Source: Enterococcus sp. 9E7_DIV0242 (GTDB lineage Bacteria > Bacillota > Bacilli > Lactobacillales > Enterococcaceae). From it: a stretch of DNA of 64,000 bases. The notes under the pieces are model-generated. The model did no database searches, was not told the origin of the DNA, and worked only from the letters and a program-made list of their open reading frames with translations. Below are positions 1 through 11,555 of the stretch, in pieces. Within the stretch, counting starts at the first letter, position 1; the number at the start of each line of letters is the position of its first letter. The DNA is taken from NCBI RefSeq assembly GCF_002140975.2, contig NZ_CP147247.1, positions 3,287,001-3,351,000 of the forward strand, written 5' to 3'. The position numbers were made by a program, and so were the translations under genes.

Positions 1-1
1 A

Positions 2-130
2 GCCAAGATGACGGACTATGTTCTTTCGTATCGGGTAGATGTGGAGCGTTTGGAGCAGCATCAAGATTTAACGAGTCAAATCCCTTGTGTGTATTTGCTC
101 GAAAAACTGATAGATTTATGCAATGAATAA
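2..130 (+). CDS. 3' end of an unidentified gene (partial)
   Basis: An open frame enters from the left edge and ends at TAA 128-130, giving about 42 C-terminal residues that end in ...EKLIDLCNE. The tail is charged and probably helical. It is followed at once by a strong terminator, which supports a real gene end. I do not recognise the family; too little is present to assign a function. Confidence 0.55.
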   Translation, partial: AKMTDYVLSYRVDVERLEQHQDLTSQIPCVYLLEKLIDLCNE

Positions 131-138
131 ATGGACTA

Positions 139-179
139 GAATCACGATGGCACAGCCTGTGCCATCGTGATTCTTTTTT
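139..179 (+). terminator. Rho-independent terminator
   Basis: A 16-bp perfect inverted repeat (139-154 with 158-173, 3-nt loop) is followed by six T at 174-179. It closes the partial upstream gene and insulates the beta-glucoside island. Confidence 0.9.
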
Positions 180-183
180 CTAA

Positions 184-1719
<1,536 letters not shown>

Positions 1720-1730
1720 GAGCGGATGAT

Positions 1731-3875
1731 ATGAAAGAACAGGAACTGAAAAAGCTCGTAGAGGACATGACACTAGCAGAAAAAATCGGTCAGCTGGTCC
1801 AAGTGACGCCTGATTTTTTTGATCAAAGCGGGGAAATCACCGGCCCGGCGGCTGAATGGCAGCTGCCGCAAGATAAATTGTTTCAAATTGGTTCGGTTTT
1901 AGGTACGCATACAGCCGAACAGGTTTATACGATTCAGAAAATGTATCTAGAGAATAGCCGTTTAAATATCCCGTTACTGTTTATGGCAGATGTGATCCAT
2001 GGGTACGAAACGATTTTCCCGATTCCCTTAGCATTGGCTAGCAGCTTTTCTTCCGAGCTTACAGAAGAAGTTGCCCGGTTGTCCGCCTTAGAAGCAACAC
2101 GAGCCGGAGTTCATGTCACTTTTTCACCAATGGCCGATCATGTGATGGATGCGCGTTGGGGCAGAGTACTTGAGAGCAACGGGGAAGATCCGACATTATC
2201 TGCGGAGCTGACGAGGGGATATGTCAGAGGGTATCAAGGAACCGATTTAGAGAAAGAGACAGAGCGACTGGCAGCTTGTGTCAAACATTTCGTTGGCTAT
2301 GGTGCAGTTCAAAGTGGTCGAGATTATAACCACGTGGATTTGTCAGCAATCGAGCTTTATCAAAATTATTTACCAGCATTTCAGGCAGCAATCGATGAAG
2401 GGGTTAAGCTCGTGATGACCTCATTTAACCCAATAAATGGGCAACTAATGTCCGTCAATCAATCATTGATCAAAGAAACTTTGCGACAAGAAATGGGCTT
2501 TGAGGGAGTTGTCATCTCTGATTGGAATGCCTTAGAGGAACTGTTGGCACACCGTGTAGCTGCAGATAAATATCAGGCGGCATCAGAAGCCTTTCAAGCA
2601 GGAACGGATATCGATATGATGAGTGATTGCTACATCAATCATCTAAGCGAGTTTTCCGAGCTGGACAGACAGGAGCTAGATGGAGCAGTCTTACGTGTCC
2701 TGACATTGAAAAATGAACTGGGGCTGTTTGAAAATCCATTCAGAGGGATACCAAAAACTCCGGATTCAATAGAGCAAATGCTTCGTAACGCAACGAAAGA
2801 CGCGGCATTGAAAAGCTTTGTCTTGTTGAAAAATGAGGACGATATCTTGCCATTACAGAAAACACAGCAGATCGCTCTACTAGGTCCTAAAGCGGCATCA
2901 AAGGATATCTTAGGTGCCTGGTCGTGGATTGGAAAAACGGAACATGCTGTGAGTCTAGCTGAAGGGTTATCCAGCGGACTTCCTCATCTGACTGTTTGGG
3001 ATAATGACGGCAGGACAGTGGATATTGCGGAAGCTTATCAAAAAATGAAAGATCTCGCCCATAAGAACGATGTCATCCTTTTAGCTCTAGGTGAAGCTTC
3101 GGAGGAGACAGGGGAAGCAGCCAGTAAAGCAGAGATTCAATTATCGGAGGCACAAATAGAACTAGTCAAAGAAATTTCAGCGGTCAATGAAAATGTCGTG
3201 GTTGTACTGTTTAATGGGCGTCCGTTAGACTTAACCGCAATCGAGCCTTATACCAAAGGGATATTGGAAGTATGGTTCCCAGGGAGTGAGGGAGGAACAG
3301 CGATTGCTGAAACCTTGATGGGAGAGCACAATCCAGAAGGCAAACTACCAATGAGCTTTCCGAGAGCAGTGGGCCAATTGCCGCTTTCGTATCAGGCATA
3401 TTCCACAGGCAGACCATTAACAGAAAAAAATCAAAACGAAAAATATGTGTCTAAGTATATGGATATAGGAAATGACCCGCTCTATCCATTTGGCTATGGC
3501 TTAAGCTACAGTGACTTTTCAATTGACGGGTTCGAGCAATCGGCAAAAATTCTTACAGAGAATCAACCGTTGACGATTCAGGTGGTCATTAGAAATACGT
3601 CGAAGAGAGCAGGCGTTGCGACGGTTCAGTTATACGTAGAAGATGTGGTGACAAAGGTTGTTCGTCCGATAAAAGAATTGAAGCAGTGGGAAAAAGTTAC
3701 GATAGAGGCAGAAACGACAGAGAAATGTACGTTTACGTTGAGTGTAGATGATCTGGCATATGTTCATAAAGAGCTGGCTTGCTATCCGGATTACGGACAG
3801 TTCAGGTTTCACATTGGTCTTGATAGTCAACAAACGATAGACGGACAATTCGATTACGTTTCTGATGAGGAGTAA
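1731..3875 (+). CDS. GH3 beta-glucosidase
   Basis: Glycoside hydrolase family 3, 714 aa, BglX-like. It has an N-terminal TIM barrel, a second alpha/beta domain starting near residue 360 (SFVLLKNEDDILPL) and a C-terminal fibronectin-III-like domain. The nucleophile is Asp264 in VVISDWNA. KHFVGYGA and GRDYNHVDLS are the usual substrate-pocket motifs. There is no signal peptide, so it should act in the cytoplasm on imported beta-glucosides or on glycoside products. ATG 1731 follows AGGAG that overlaps the GH1 stop, so the two are an operon. With GH1 it offers two hydrolytic routes, one for free and one for phosphorylated glucosides. Exact substrate unknown. Confidence 0.9.
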   Translation: MKEQELKKLVEDMTLAEKIGQLVQVTPDFFDQSGEITGPAAEWQLPQDKLFQIGSVLGTHTAEQVYTIQKMYLENSRLNIPLLFMADVIHGYETIFPIPLALASSFSSELTEEVARLSALEATRAGVHVTFSPMADHVMDARWGRVLESNGEDPTLSAELTRGYVRGYQGTDLEKETERLAACVKHFVGYGAVQSGRDYNHVDLSAIELYQNYLPAFQAAIDEGVKLVMTSFNPINGQLMSVNQSLIKETLRQEMGFEGVVISDWNALEELLAHRVAADKYQAASEAFQAGTDIDMMSDCYINHLSEFSELDRQELDGAVLRVLTLKNELGLFENPFRGIPKTPDSIEQMLRNATKDAALKSFVLLKNEDDILPLQKTQQIALLGPKAASKDILGAWSWIGKTEHAVSLAEGLSSGLPHLTVWDNDGRTVDIAEAYQKMKDLAHKNDVILLALGEASEETGEAASKAEIQLSEAQIELVKEISAVNENVVVVLFNGRPLDLTAIEPYTKGILEVWFPGSEGGTAIAETLMGEHNPEGKLPMSFPRAVGQLPLSYQAYSTGRPLTEKNQNEKYVSKYMDIGNDPLYPFGYGLSYSDFSIDGFEQSAKILTENQPLTIQVVIRNTSKRAGVATVQLYVEDVVTKVVRPIKELKQWEKVTIEAETTEKCTFTLSVDDLAYVHKELACYPDYGQFRFHIGLDSQQTIDGQFDYVSDEE

Positions 3876-4034
3876 TTTTCTGAGTAATCCCATGTGACGG
3901 AGCGTGTGCGGTGGAAAAATATATCTATATAAATCCTGTGAAAGATACAATGCGCAAGAAGCGACCTTTGCTCTAGGTGCAACAAAGGAATGGAATTATA
4001 AAGCAAATTCTTTTATAGGATTTATACATTATAG

Positions 4035-5048
<1,014 letters not shown>

Positions 5049-5112
5049 AAATGGTTATTACTAGAGGTTTCAGGCGTGGTCTAGTTTACCGACAAATCAT
5101 TTGTTATAAAAT

Positions 5113-5129
5113 AAAAACGTTTTTATTTT
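5113..5129. promoter_or_regulatory. LacI-type operator upstream of ABC permeases
   Basis: AAAAACGTTTTTATTTT has a perfect 12-bp palindrome at 5113-5124. It shares AAAACGTTTTTATT with the site at 227-240 and lies 10-20 nt before the AAGGGGGA ribosome-binding site of the first permease. This is a repressor position downstream of, or overlapping, the promoter. Confidence 0.6.
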
Positions 5130-5146
5130 GAGAAGGGGGATTTTTA

Positions 5147-6097
5147 GTGGAAGCAAAAGTGGTGAAAAAGAGTTCTTTATCGGAACGATTCGTGAGCTTT
5201 TGGAGAGCCTTTGCCAAACAATGGCAACTGCAGATGATGGCGATACCGGGAATTGTTTATATGATCATTTTTAGTTTTATTCCAATCTATGGCTTGACGA
5301 TCGCTTTTAAGAATTACACAGTAATCGATACGATTGGTGGAGCTCAGTGGGTTGGCTGGGATAACTTTGAGATCATTATGAAGGATCGTTATTTCTGGCA
5401 ATCAGTCGTCAATACATTAGGGATCAGTTTTTTGAAGCTGGCGTTCGGGTTTGTATTGCCGATCATCATTTCTATCATGATTTTTGAGTTAAGAGACAGT
5501 GTATTCAAACGTGTGGTTCAAACAATTTCTTACTTGCCGCACTTTCTTTCATGGATTATTTTAGGAGGAATGCTGATTACCTGGTTCTCTTCAACTGGGA
5601 TGATCAATCAGTTATTGAACATGATAGGAATAGCAGCCGATCAGAATCATATGCTGGATGTCGGGAAATACTGGTGGATCGCTGCACTATCTGATGTGTG
5701 GAAAGAGGCTGGGTGGGGAACGATCCTTTATCTGGCGACGATGTCGAAAATCGATCCAACCTATTATGAAGCAGCAAAAATGGATGGTGCCAGTCGCTTG
5801 AGACAAACCTGGAGTATCACGATTCCAATGATGCGAAACATCATCTCTTTGAATCTGATTTTGACTGTAAGCGGTTTATTCAATTCGAATCTTGATCAGA
5901 CCTTAGTGTTGATGAACTCACAGAATCAACCAAAAGCGGAAGTCATCAATTCCTATGTTTATCGTATCGGGTTGATGCAGGGAGATTTTTCTTACGCAAC
6001 AGCTGTAGGCTTAGGTGTAGCTGTTATCTCGGTAATTCTATTGGCGATCACAAACATTGCGACAAAGAAATTGAACGATAATCAATCGGTCTTATAG
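5147..6097 (+). CDS. ABC sugar transporter permease, LplB/YteP type
   Basis: 316 aa, GTG start with AAGGGGGA at 5133-5140. Six membrane helices; the N-terminal WQLQMMAIPGIVYMIIFSFI helix is typical of the LplB/YteP permeases of carbohydrate uptake systems. The EAA loop (EAAKMDGASRLRQTWSITIP) docks the ATPase. It pairs with the permease at 6108 and the binding protein at 7148. No ATPase gene is present here, so a shared MsmX-type ATPase elsewhere is expected, as is usual for such systems. Confidence 0.92.
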   Translation: MEAKVVKKSSLSERFVSFWRAFAKQWQLQMMAIPGIVYMIIFSFIPIYGLTIAFKNYTVIDTIGGAQWVGWDNFEIIMKDRYFWQSVVNTLGISFLKLAFGFVLPIIISIMIFELRDSVFKRVVQTISYLPHFLSWIILGGMLITWFSSTGMINQLLNMIGIAADQNHMLDVGKYWWIAALSDVWKEAGWGTILYLATMSKIDPTYYEAAKMDGASRLRQTWSITIPMMRNIISLNLILTVSGLFNSNLDQTLVLMNSQNQPKAEVINSYVYRIGLMQGDFSYATAVGLGVAVISVILLAITNIATKKLNDNQSVL

Positions 6098-6107
6098 GAG
6101 GGAACGT

Positions 6108-7031
6108 ATGGAACTGGGAAAGAAAAAAACCATGTCTTTTTCTAAAAAAAGAAGCAATGTCGTACAGGACAAAGACAGCAAAATATTTAGTCTAATCAAT
6201 GTCATTTTACTGCTGATTTTTACGGTCGTTATCGTTGTTCCAATATGGAACATTATCGCTTCATCTTTTGCTTCAAGTACTGCTTTAGCTGAAGGGAATT
6301 TCATTTTCTGGCCGTCGGAAATCTCTTTTGAAAACTACAACCGGGTGTTGAAAGACCCGAGTATCTGGCGTTCATTGCTTGTGTCAATAGGGAAAACAGT
6401 GATTGGGGTAGCGGCACATACACTATTTTGCGCCATCATGGCCTATGCCCTAAGTAAACGGGATTTAAAAGGAAGAGCTTTGTATTCCACCATGGGGATC
6501 ATCACAATGTTTTTCACAGGTGGTATGATTCCGACGTATTTACTAATCAAATCTCTAGGTTTATTGAATACCTTTTGGGTTTACATCATCCCAGCATTGT
6601 TGAGCTATTATGATGTCATCATTTTGATGAACTTCTTTAGGGATGTGCCTGTTTCCTTAGAGAAATCCGCAAAGATCGATGGTGCCAGCGATTGGAAGGT
6701 CTTTACGAGTATCTACGCACCATTGTCCAAACCGGCGCTCGCAACCATTGCGTTGTTTCATGGGGTCTGGCAATGGAATGATTTCATGACAGCGAAGCTG
6801 TATGTAACAGATAAAGCATTGCATCCATTACAGATGAAGCTCTATGAGATCATCACACAGTCACAAGCCGCATCAAGTCAAGGGTTGAACGCCGCATTGA
6901 CGATCAATACAACTTCCAAAGGTGTTCAATTGGCGACGATCGTGATCACCACAGTTCCGATCATAATGATCTATCCGTTGCTGCAGCGGCATTTCATTTC
7001 AGGCATGATGCTAGGCGCAGTCAAGGAGTAG
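6108..7031 (+). CDS. ABC sugar transporter permease, LplC/YtcP type
   Basis: 307 aa, six membrane helices. EAA-loop motif SAKIDGASDWKVFTSIYAPL, then ALFHGVWQWNDF, characteristic of the second permease of carbohydrate ABC importers. The C-terminus (HFISGMMLGAVKE) is the usual family ending. Preceded by AGGAGG and 10 nt after the first permease, so the two form one heterodimeric channel. Confidence 0.92.
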   Translation: MELGKKKTMSFSKKRSNVVQDKDSKIFSLINVILLLIFTVVIVVPIWNIIASSFASSTALAEGNFIFWPSEISFENYNRVLKDPSIWRSLLVSIGKTVIGVAAHTLFCAIMAYALSKRDLKGRALYSTMGIITMFFTGGMIPTYLLIKSLGLLNTFWVYIIPALLSYYDVIILMNFFRDVPVSLEKSAKIDGASDWKVFTSIYAPLSKPALATIALFHGVWQWNDFMTAKLYVTDKALHPLQMKLYEIITQSQAASSQGLNAALTINTTSKGVQLATIVITTVPIIMIYPLLQRHFISGMMLGAVKE

Positions 7032-7147
7032 CTTGAGCGCACAAATAGCAGCTGTTCATCAGAGAGGGAATCATTGAAAATCGGTAGCCATACTTGTTGC
7101 CGAAAATAAAAATAAATGGTTAGCAGAAAAGAGAAGGAGTGTACAAC

Positions 7148-8803
7148 ATGTTGAAGAAATCTTTTGAGAAAAAGCTAGGTATTTCGGTAGTAGCAGGGGC
7201 AGCGTTGCTTTCGTTGGCTGCTTGTGGGGGATCAGAAAATAACGCAGGAAAATCAGAAGGAAAAACAACAGATTTACCGTCGATCGAAGATCGATATGAA
7301 CTTGATAAAACGAAACCGGCTTGGGAGTTGGATACACAGAAAGACAATAAGCTTGTCTGGTATGTCAATGCAGATTGGTGGAATACAGAGTTTGGAAAAG
7401 ATGTAGTGACGAAAAAAATAAAAGAGGATTTGGCTATTGATATCGAATTTATTACCGGTGATGATACAAAGCTGAATACGTATTTTGCAGGGGGCGATAT
7501 GCCGGATATCATCACTGTGTTTGACTCAAATTCATCGGTTGCTCGTAAAGCGGAAAGCTGGGCCTTGCCATTGCAGGACTTAGCAGATACTTACGACCCT
7601 TATTTCTATGAGGTTGCTCGGGAAGATACATTGAACTGGTATAAACTGAATGACGGAAAGACGTATGGCTATCCGGATTATTCCAATACCAAAGAAGACT
7701 TTGAAAGTGGCGAAGTCTTTGCACGGGATGCTTTCATTATCCGTAAAGATGTATACGAAGGAATCGGCAAACCGGATATGACGACACCAGAGAACTTTGT
7801 CAAAGCTATGAACAGTATCAAGGAGAAATATCCGGAGCTTATTCCATTTGGTTTTAATGATTTCGCGAAGGATGGTTCTTCTAATGGCTCGATGGATCAG
7901 GTCGTTCAGGATATGTTAGGTGTGCCGTACACAGACAAAGACGGCAACTATTATGATCGAAATCTGGATGAAGATTATATCGCATGGATCAAAGCTTTTA
8001 GACAGGCACATGAAGATGGCAATGTCAGCGATGATAGCTTTACAGACGACGGTGACCGCTTTAAAGAAAAATTAAAAACAGGTAAATATGCAACGATAAT
8101 GATCGGCAGCTTTGTGAATCAGGGGATCATGCTACAGGAGTTTGCCGCAAAAGAACCAGATGCACAATATATTGCAGTAGATGGTATTCAGAGTACAAAA
8201 GGAAATGAAGCAACCTTGTCACAAGCAGGTATCTCAGGGTGGATGGTCAACTACATTACCAAACAGGCAAAAGATCCGGCAAAGGCAATACAGGTCTTTA
8301 CGTATCTGTTGAGTGATCATGGGCAAATGTTGACGAACTACGGGGTCGAAGGAGAGACGTATGAAACACTAGCTGATGGAAAAGTTGCCTATACAGAAGA
8401 AGCACGTGAGATTCAAAAAAATGATCCGGAAAAATGGCAAAAAGAATACCGCGTCGGTGAGTTTATTCAGTTTGGTCATGACCGCTTCAAAGCGTTGAGT
8501 GATGATTCTTACGTAGAAGCTGTTAGACAATTGCAGGAATGGGGCGATGGCAAGCTGCAGCCACAATTTGCGACTGAAAATATCGGTCCGGATGCAGGCA
8601 CGCAAGAAGCTCGTGCATTAAGTGCCATCCAAACAAATTGGAGCACCACGTTGGTTGGCATGCTTCGTGCGAAAACGGAAGCAGAAGTGGATACGTTGCT
8701 TAAAGAGTACAAAGACTTCCAGAAACAAAACAATGTTGAGGATATCAACAAGGTAAGAGATGAAAAAATACAAGAAAACAAAGACAAATTAGGAATGGAT
8801 TAA
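7148..8803 (+). CDS. Sugar ABC transporter substrate-binding lipoprotein
   Basis: 551 aa. Signal peptide with lipobox LAAC; Cys26 would be lipidated. The long mature domain (about 525 aa) is the size of LplA/YtcQ-type solute-binding proteins that go with LplB/YtcP permeases. GTG 7139 is in frame but overlaps the AAGGAG ribosome-binding site (7134-7139); ATG 7148 has correct spacing. It delivers an oligosaccharide or glycoside, probably a beta-glucoside given the neighbouring GH1 and GH3 (inference). Confidence 0.92.
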   Translation: MLKKSFEKKLGISVVAGAALLSLAACGGSENNAGKSEGKTTDLPSIEDRYELDKTKPAWELDTQKDNKLVWYVNADWWNTEFGKDVVTKKIKEDLAIDIEFITGDDTKLNTYFAGGDMPDIITVFDSNSSVARKAESWALPLQDLADTYDPYFYEVAREDTLNWYKLNDGKTYGYPDYSNTKEDFESGEVFARDAFIIRKDVYEGIGKPDMTTPENFVKAMNSIKEKYPELIPFGFNDFAKDGSSNGSMDQVVQDMLGVPYTDKDGNYYDRNLDEDYIAWIKAFRQAHEDGNVSDDSFTDDGDRFKEKLKTGKYATIMIGSFVNQGIMLQEFAAKEPDAQYIAVDGIQSTKGNEATLSQAGISGWMVNYITKQAKDPAKAIQVFTYLLSDHGQMLTNYGVEGETYETLADGKVAYTEEAREIQKNDPEKWQKEYRVGEFIQFGHDRFKALSDDSYVEAVRQLQEWGDGKLQPQFATENIGPDAGTQEARALSAIQTNWSTTLVGMLRAKTEAEVDTLLKEYKDFQKQNNVEDINKVRDEKIQENKDKLGMD

Positions 8804-8868
8804 CTGTAAAAGAGAATAAGTGCTTCAAGATATCCAATTAACGATTTAGATAGAAAGGATGGATCAGA

Positions 8869-9486
8869 ATGCCTCAAATCTTTCATACAGATGGTGTCGT
8901 GTATCGCTTGATGACGCGTCTGTATCAGATACTACTGCTGAACCTATTGCTGGTAATTAGCTGCTTGCCGATCATCACGATCGGAGCAGGAGTTACCGCT
9001 GCCTATGGGACAGCATTTAGGATGCAGCAACACAATGAAGGAAGCATTCTCAAGACCTTTATTTGTAAATTGAAAGAAGAGTGGAAGAAAAGTACGATGG
9101 TTTGGGGAAGTCTAATGGGATTGATCCTTCTTTCATGGATGGGTTATCCAGTCATTCGAGCCTTGCTTTTCAGCAGCCAAATCAGTTTTTATGCGGGGAT
9201 GCTGCTTCTGACGATCAGCTCACTGGTCCTGTTGTATATCTTTCCGCTACTTGCTCGGTTTGAGAATCGTCTATCGCTAACAGTGCTTAATGCACTGCTG
9301 TTATCGATTCGACACATTCCGTACAGTATCATCATTTTCCTGGTATGTGTTGGAGGAGGGCTCGTCTTTCCTTTCTATCTGCCTCAGTTATTTATTCTCT
9401 GGCTGTTTCTTGGAGGCGGTGCAGTAATCTATGGAAGCTCCCTAATTTTTTCGAAAGTTTTCAAAACGTATGATACAATCGAATAA
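8869..9486 (+). CDS. YesL-like (DUF624) membrane protein
   Basis: 205 aa with about five hydrophobic helices. The N-terminal part (FHTDGVVYRLMTRLYQILLL, then LVISCLPIITIGAG) is typical of the YesL/DUF624 family, which is regularly encoded next to LplB/YtcP-type sugar ABC genes; its role is not established. RBS AAAGGA before ATG 8869. The stop lies 2 nt before the ROK kinase frame, so translation is probably coupled. Confidence 0.8.
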   Translation: MPQIFHTDGVVYRLMTRLYQILLLNLLLVISCLPIITIGAGVTAAYGTAFRMQQHNEGSILKTFICKLKEEWKKSTMVWGSLMGLILLSWMGYPVIRALLFSSQISFYAGMLLLTISSLVLLYIFPLLARFENRLSLTVLNALLLSIRHIPYSIIIFLVCVGGGLVFPFYLPQLFILWLFLGGGAVIYGSSLIFSKVFKTYDTIE

Positions 9487-9488
9487 AA

Positions 9489-10442
9489 GTGAAAGTGGCT
9501 GATGGTATGTATGTAGGTTTTGATATTGGTGGAACCAATGTTAAATATGGTGTTTTAGATGAACATGGACAAATTATTGAAAAAGCGATGATCGAGACAA
9601 AAACGAAAAAAGAAAACATACTCGATGACTTAGTGAAAGTTGTTGACGACTATAAAAAGAGATATGCTATTGAGGGCATTGGGATCAGTGCACCTGGTGT
9701 TATTCAGAAAAATGGATTTATGACAACCGCCGGAGCCATTCAGTCCTTATACGAAACCAATTTGAAAGAGGAGATGGAGGAGCGAACTTGCCTACCTACG
9801 GCGGTTGAAAATGATGCCAATGCTGCAGCGATCGCAGAAAAATGGATCGGTAACGCGCAAAAACTGGACAACTATCTATGTATTGTTCTTGGAACGGGTG
9901 TTGGAGGCGGAATCGTCATCAATGGTCAAGTCTACCGAGGCGCCCATGGTATGGCAGGGGAATTTGGCTATATGATGATCGATGATTTACCATCCTCTGG
10001 GAATATCGAAGCTGTCTCTCTGAACTGGCGAGGGGCGGTTGTAGGTGGGTTATACCCTCAGTATAATCGAGCATTACGTAAAGAACAGTCAGACGCGGTA
10101 GCGGTAAAAGATGCAAAAGTCATCATGGAACGAGCAAAGAATGGCGAGCGGATCGCACAGAAGGTCTTGGATCGCTTTTATCAGGATTTGGCTGTGGGGA
10201 TGCTCAATTTGATTGGTTCTTTCGATCCGGAAGTCATCCTTATCGGTGGTGGGATCAGTGCAAATGAAGAGTTTATCCAGCAACTGACGAAAAAAATCGA
10301 TGTGCTGGAAGAACGTCATGAGAGTATCCGTTTCTTAAAAGATAAAACCATTGGCAAAATCCAACCGGCTAAATTGAAAAATGATGCGGGGATGATCGGT
10401 GCCGTTTATCAAGTGAGACAATTTCTGGAAACAGGAAAATAG
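9489..10442 (+). CDS. ROK-family sugar kinase
   Basis: 317 aa. ATP-binding GFDIGGTNVKYG near residues 10-21; catalytic-region motif VENDANAAAIAEKW; glycine loop LGTGVGGGIVING; HGMAGEFGYM. The ROK zinc motif CxCGxxGCxE is absent: the segment after GEFGYMMIDD has no cysteines. This happens in some ROK kinases such as the beta-glucoside kinase group. Start uncertain: GTG 9489 lacks a clear ribosome-binding site and ATG 9507 (MYVGFDIGG) is equally plausible. Likely role: phosphorylate glucose, or the imported beta-glucoside so that GH1 can cut it (inference). Confidence 0.85.
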   Translation: MKVADGMYVGFDIGGTNVKYGVLDEHGQIIEKAMIETKTKKENILDDLVKVVDDYKKRYAIEGIGISAPGVIQKNGFMTTAGAIQSLYETNLKEEMEERTCLPTAVENDANAAAIAEKWIGNAQKLDNYLCIVLGTGVGGGIVINGQVYRGAHGMAGEFGYMMIDDLPSSGNIEAVSLNWRGAVVGGLYPQYNRALRKEQSDAVAVKDAKVIMERAKNGERIAQKVLDRFYQDLAVGMLNLIGSFDPEVILIGGGISANEEFIQQLTKKIDVLEERHESIRFLKDKTIGKIQPAKLKNDAGMIGAVYQVRQFLETGK

Positions 10443-10461
10443 GGAATGGGACAAAAAGAAA

Positions 10462-10613
10462 TTTGCCAATCTCTCTATACCTAAAATAAGAATAAATGGC
10501 GGTCCAAAAGCTGCTTCTTCGGAAATAAGCCGAAGTATACTGAAAATGTGAGTGGCCATTTTCGTATACTCCGGCTTATTTCTTGAAGCAGACCGCTTTT
10601 GGCCCAGCCTCGT
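10462..10613. repeat. Long-hairpin intergenic repeat, copy A
   Basis: After a conserved lead (CTCTATACCTAAAATAAG) a roughly 100-nt hairpin forms. CCAAAAG (10504-10510) pairs with CTTTTGG (10596-10602), AAATAAGCCG-AGTATAC with GTATAC-CCGGCTTATTT, and GAAAATG with CATTTTC at the apex. Copies B (41894-42046) and C (63012-63295) have the same plan with different, compensating stem bases. It lies between the ROK gene and the convergent MarR region and could double as a transcription barrier. Confidence 0.65.
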
Positions 10614-10622
10614 TTTGTGTAA

Positions 10623-10646
10623 TAGTTGCTTTCGCAGCTGTTTTTT
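10623..10646 (+). terminator. Short terminator-like hairpin
   Basis: AGTTGC and GCAGCT pair across a TTTC loop and are followed by GTTTTTT. It lies just after repeat A, at the end of the plus-strand ROK operon. Short stem, so moderate support. Confidence 0.4.
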
Positions 10647-10665
10647 GAACGCTCTTCGTTACAGA

Positions 10666-10731
10666 CTATAAAGAGTCGATGTAGTTATTAATGCGTTCGC
10701 CAAACAGTGCCCAAATGATAATGCTCAACAT
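10666..10731 (-). CDS. Possible 21-aa hydrophobic peptide
   Basis: Minus-strand frame ending in TAG at 10668-10666. From the ATG at 10731 it encodes 21 aa, MLSIIIWALFGERINNYIDS plus Leu: a short hydrophobic helix and a polar tail. AAAGAAAGG precedes it with about 9-nt spacing. An upstream in-frame ATG at 10740 would give 24 aa but is too close to that ribosome-binding site. It follows the MarR gene on the same strand by about 40 nt. Could be a small membrane peptide or chance; no family recognised. Confidence 0.35.
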   Translation of the reverse strand: MLSIIIWALFGERINNYIDSL

Positions 10732-10769
10732 CGTCTTCATTCCTTTCTTTAAAAAATAGATGTACGTGC

Positions 10770-11432
10770 TTATTTTTCGTTTTCAGCAGAAGTATCTGAA
10801 AAATCTTCAAATGGATGATGGTGTCCTTGATGCGGATGGAACGGTCTTTGATCAGGTCCGAAACCAGGGAAACCTTTGCCACCCCTACGTTCAAAATCGG
10901 CCATCCCATTAAGTCCAAATCCTTCAGGAGCACCACCACGAGGTCCGCCAAAACCAAATCCGCGACCATCCGGACGTCCGGAGCGACCAATATCTTCAGG
11001 CATTTCTGCTTCGACTGCTTTGGTCAATTTGTCAATGATCGTGCTGAATTGTTCCTGCTCTTCGTCAGTCAATATATCAAATATTGTTTCTTCTTCTGTC
11101 TCACTCATTTTTTCAACCTCTTTTGCTCCTTCGTCTGTCAGTTTGACGACCATGACGCGTCGGTCTTCTTCCGAAGCCTCCCGAGTGATAAAGCCAGATT
11201 TTTCCAGCTTATTCAGTAATTCACCCAGTGATTGTGGACGCATATCCAATAGATAAGTCATTTCCTTTTGGGTGATTTCCGGTTGCAGCTTCAAAATACT
11301 TAGGATACGACCTTGCCCTTTATGTGGGTTGGCATGTGGGCCTTGTTCTCTTCTTTTCCAAGCAAAATAACGATGCAGTAACCCTTCTAAGTATAGGTAT
11401 TTTTCTAAAAAGCTATATTCATAATCTGTCAT
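10770..11432 (-). CDS. MarR-family regulator with Gly/His-rich tail
   Basis: 220 aa. Residues 1 to about 145 form a MarR winged-helix protein: LQPEITQKEMTYLLDMRPQS is the recognition region and SEEDRRVMVVKLTDEGAKEV the wing. The last 70 residues are unusual: rich in Gly, Pro, Phe and Arg (GFGFGGPRGG), ending with HPHQGHHHPFEDF, which might bind metal or be disordered. The gene has the same type of operator array (11460-11524) as the exporter operon upstream (15166-15241), so it is probably autoregulated and represses the exporter until a drug or metabolite binds. RBS AGGAGG. Confidence 0.88.
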   Translation of the reverse strand: MTDYEYSFLEKYLYLEGLLHRYFAWKRREQGPHANPHKGQGRILSILKLQPEITQKEMTYLLDMRPQSLGELLNKLEKSGFITREASEEDRRVMVVKLTDEGAKEVEKMSETEEETIFDILTDEEQEQFSTIIDKLTKAVEAEMPEDIGRSGRPDGRGFGFGGPRGGAPEGFGLNGMADFERRGGKGFPGFGPDQRPFHPHQGHHHPFEDFSDTSAENEK

Positions 11433-11459
11433 AGTTGATTCCTCCTAGTTTATATGTTC

Positions 11460-11524
11460 AGATACCTTTCAGGTACCTTACGAATTTTATTATACAGGCA
11501 CCTGACTAATAAGTCAAGTACCTT
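11460..11524 (-). promoter_or_regulatory. MarR promoter with operator cluster
   Basis: On the minus strand: -35 TTGACT (plus-strand AGTCAA 11512-11517), 17-bp spacer, -10 TATAAT (ATTATA 11489-11494). GTAC-type half-palindromes are centred at about 11463.5 (AGATACCT), 11474.5 (AGGTACCT), 11499.5 (AGGCACCT) and 11519.5 (AAGTACCT). They cover the region downstream of -10, the spacer and the -35. The 25/20-bp spacing of the last three is the same as upstream of the exporter. Confidence 0.8.
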
Positions 11525-11555
11525 ACTATTTAATTTAATAGAAATTGTTAGTGAT

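Noticed and set aside
10815..11256. Long plus-strand frames opposite the MarR gene
   Set aside because: Shadows of a GC-richer, low-complexity coding region; no start signals.
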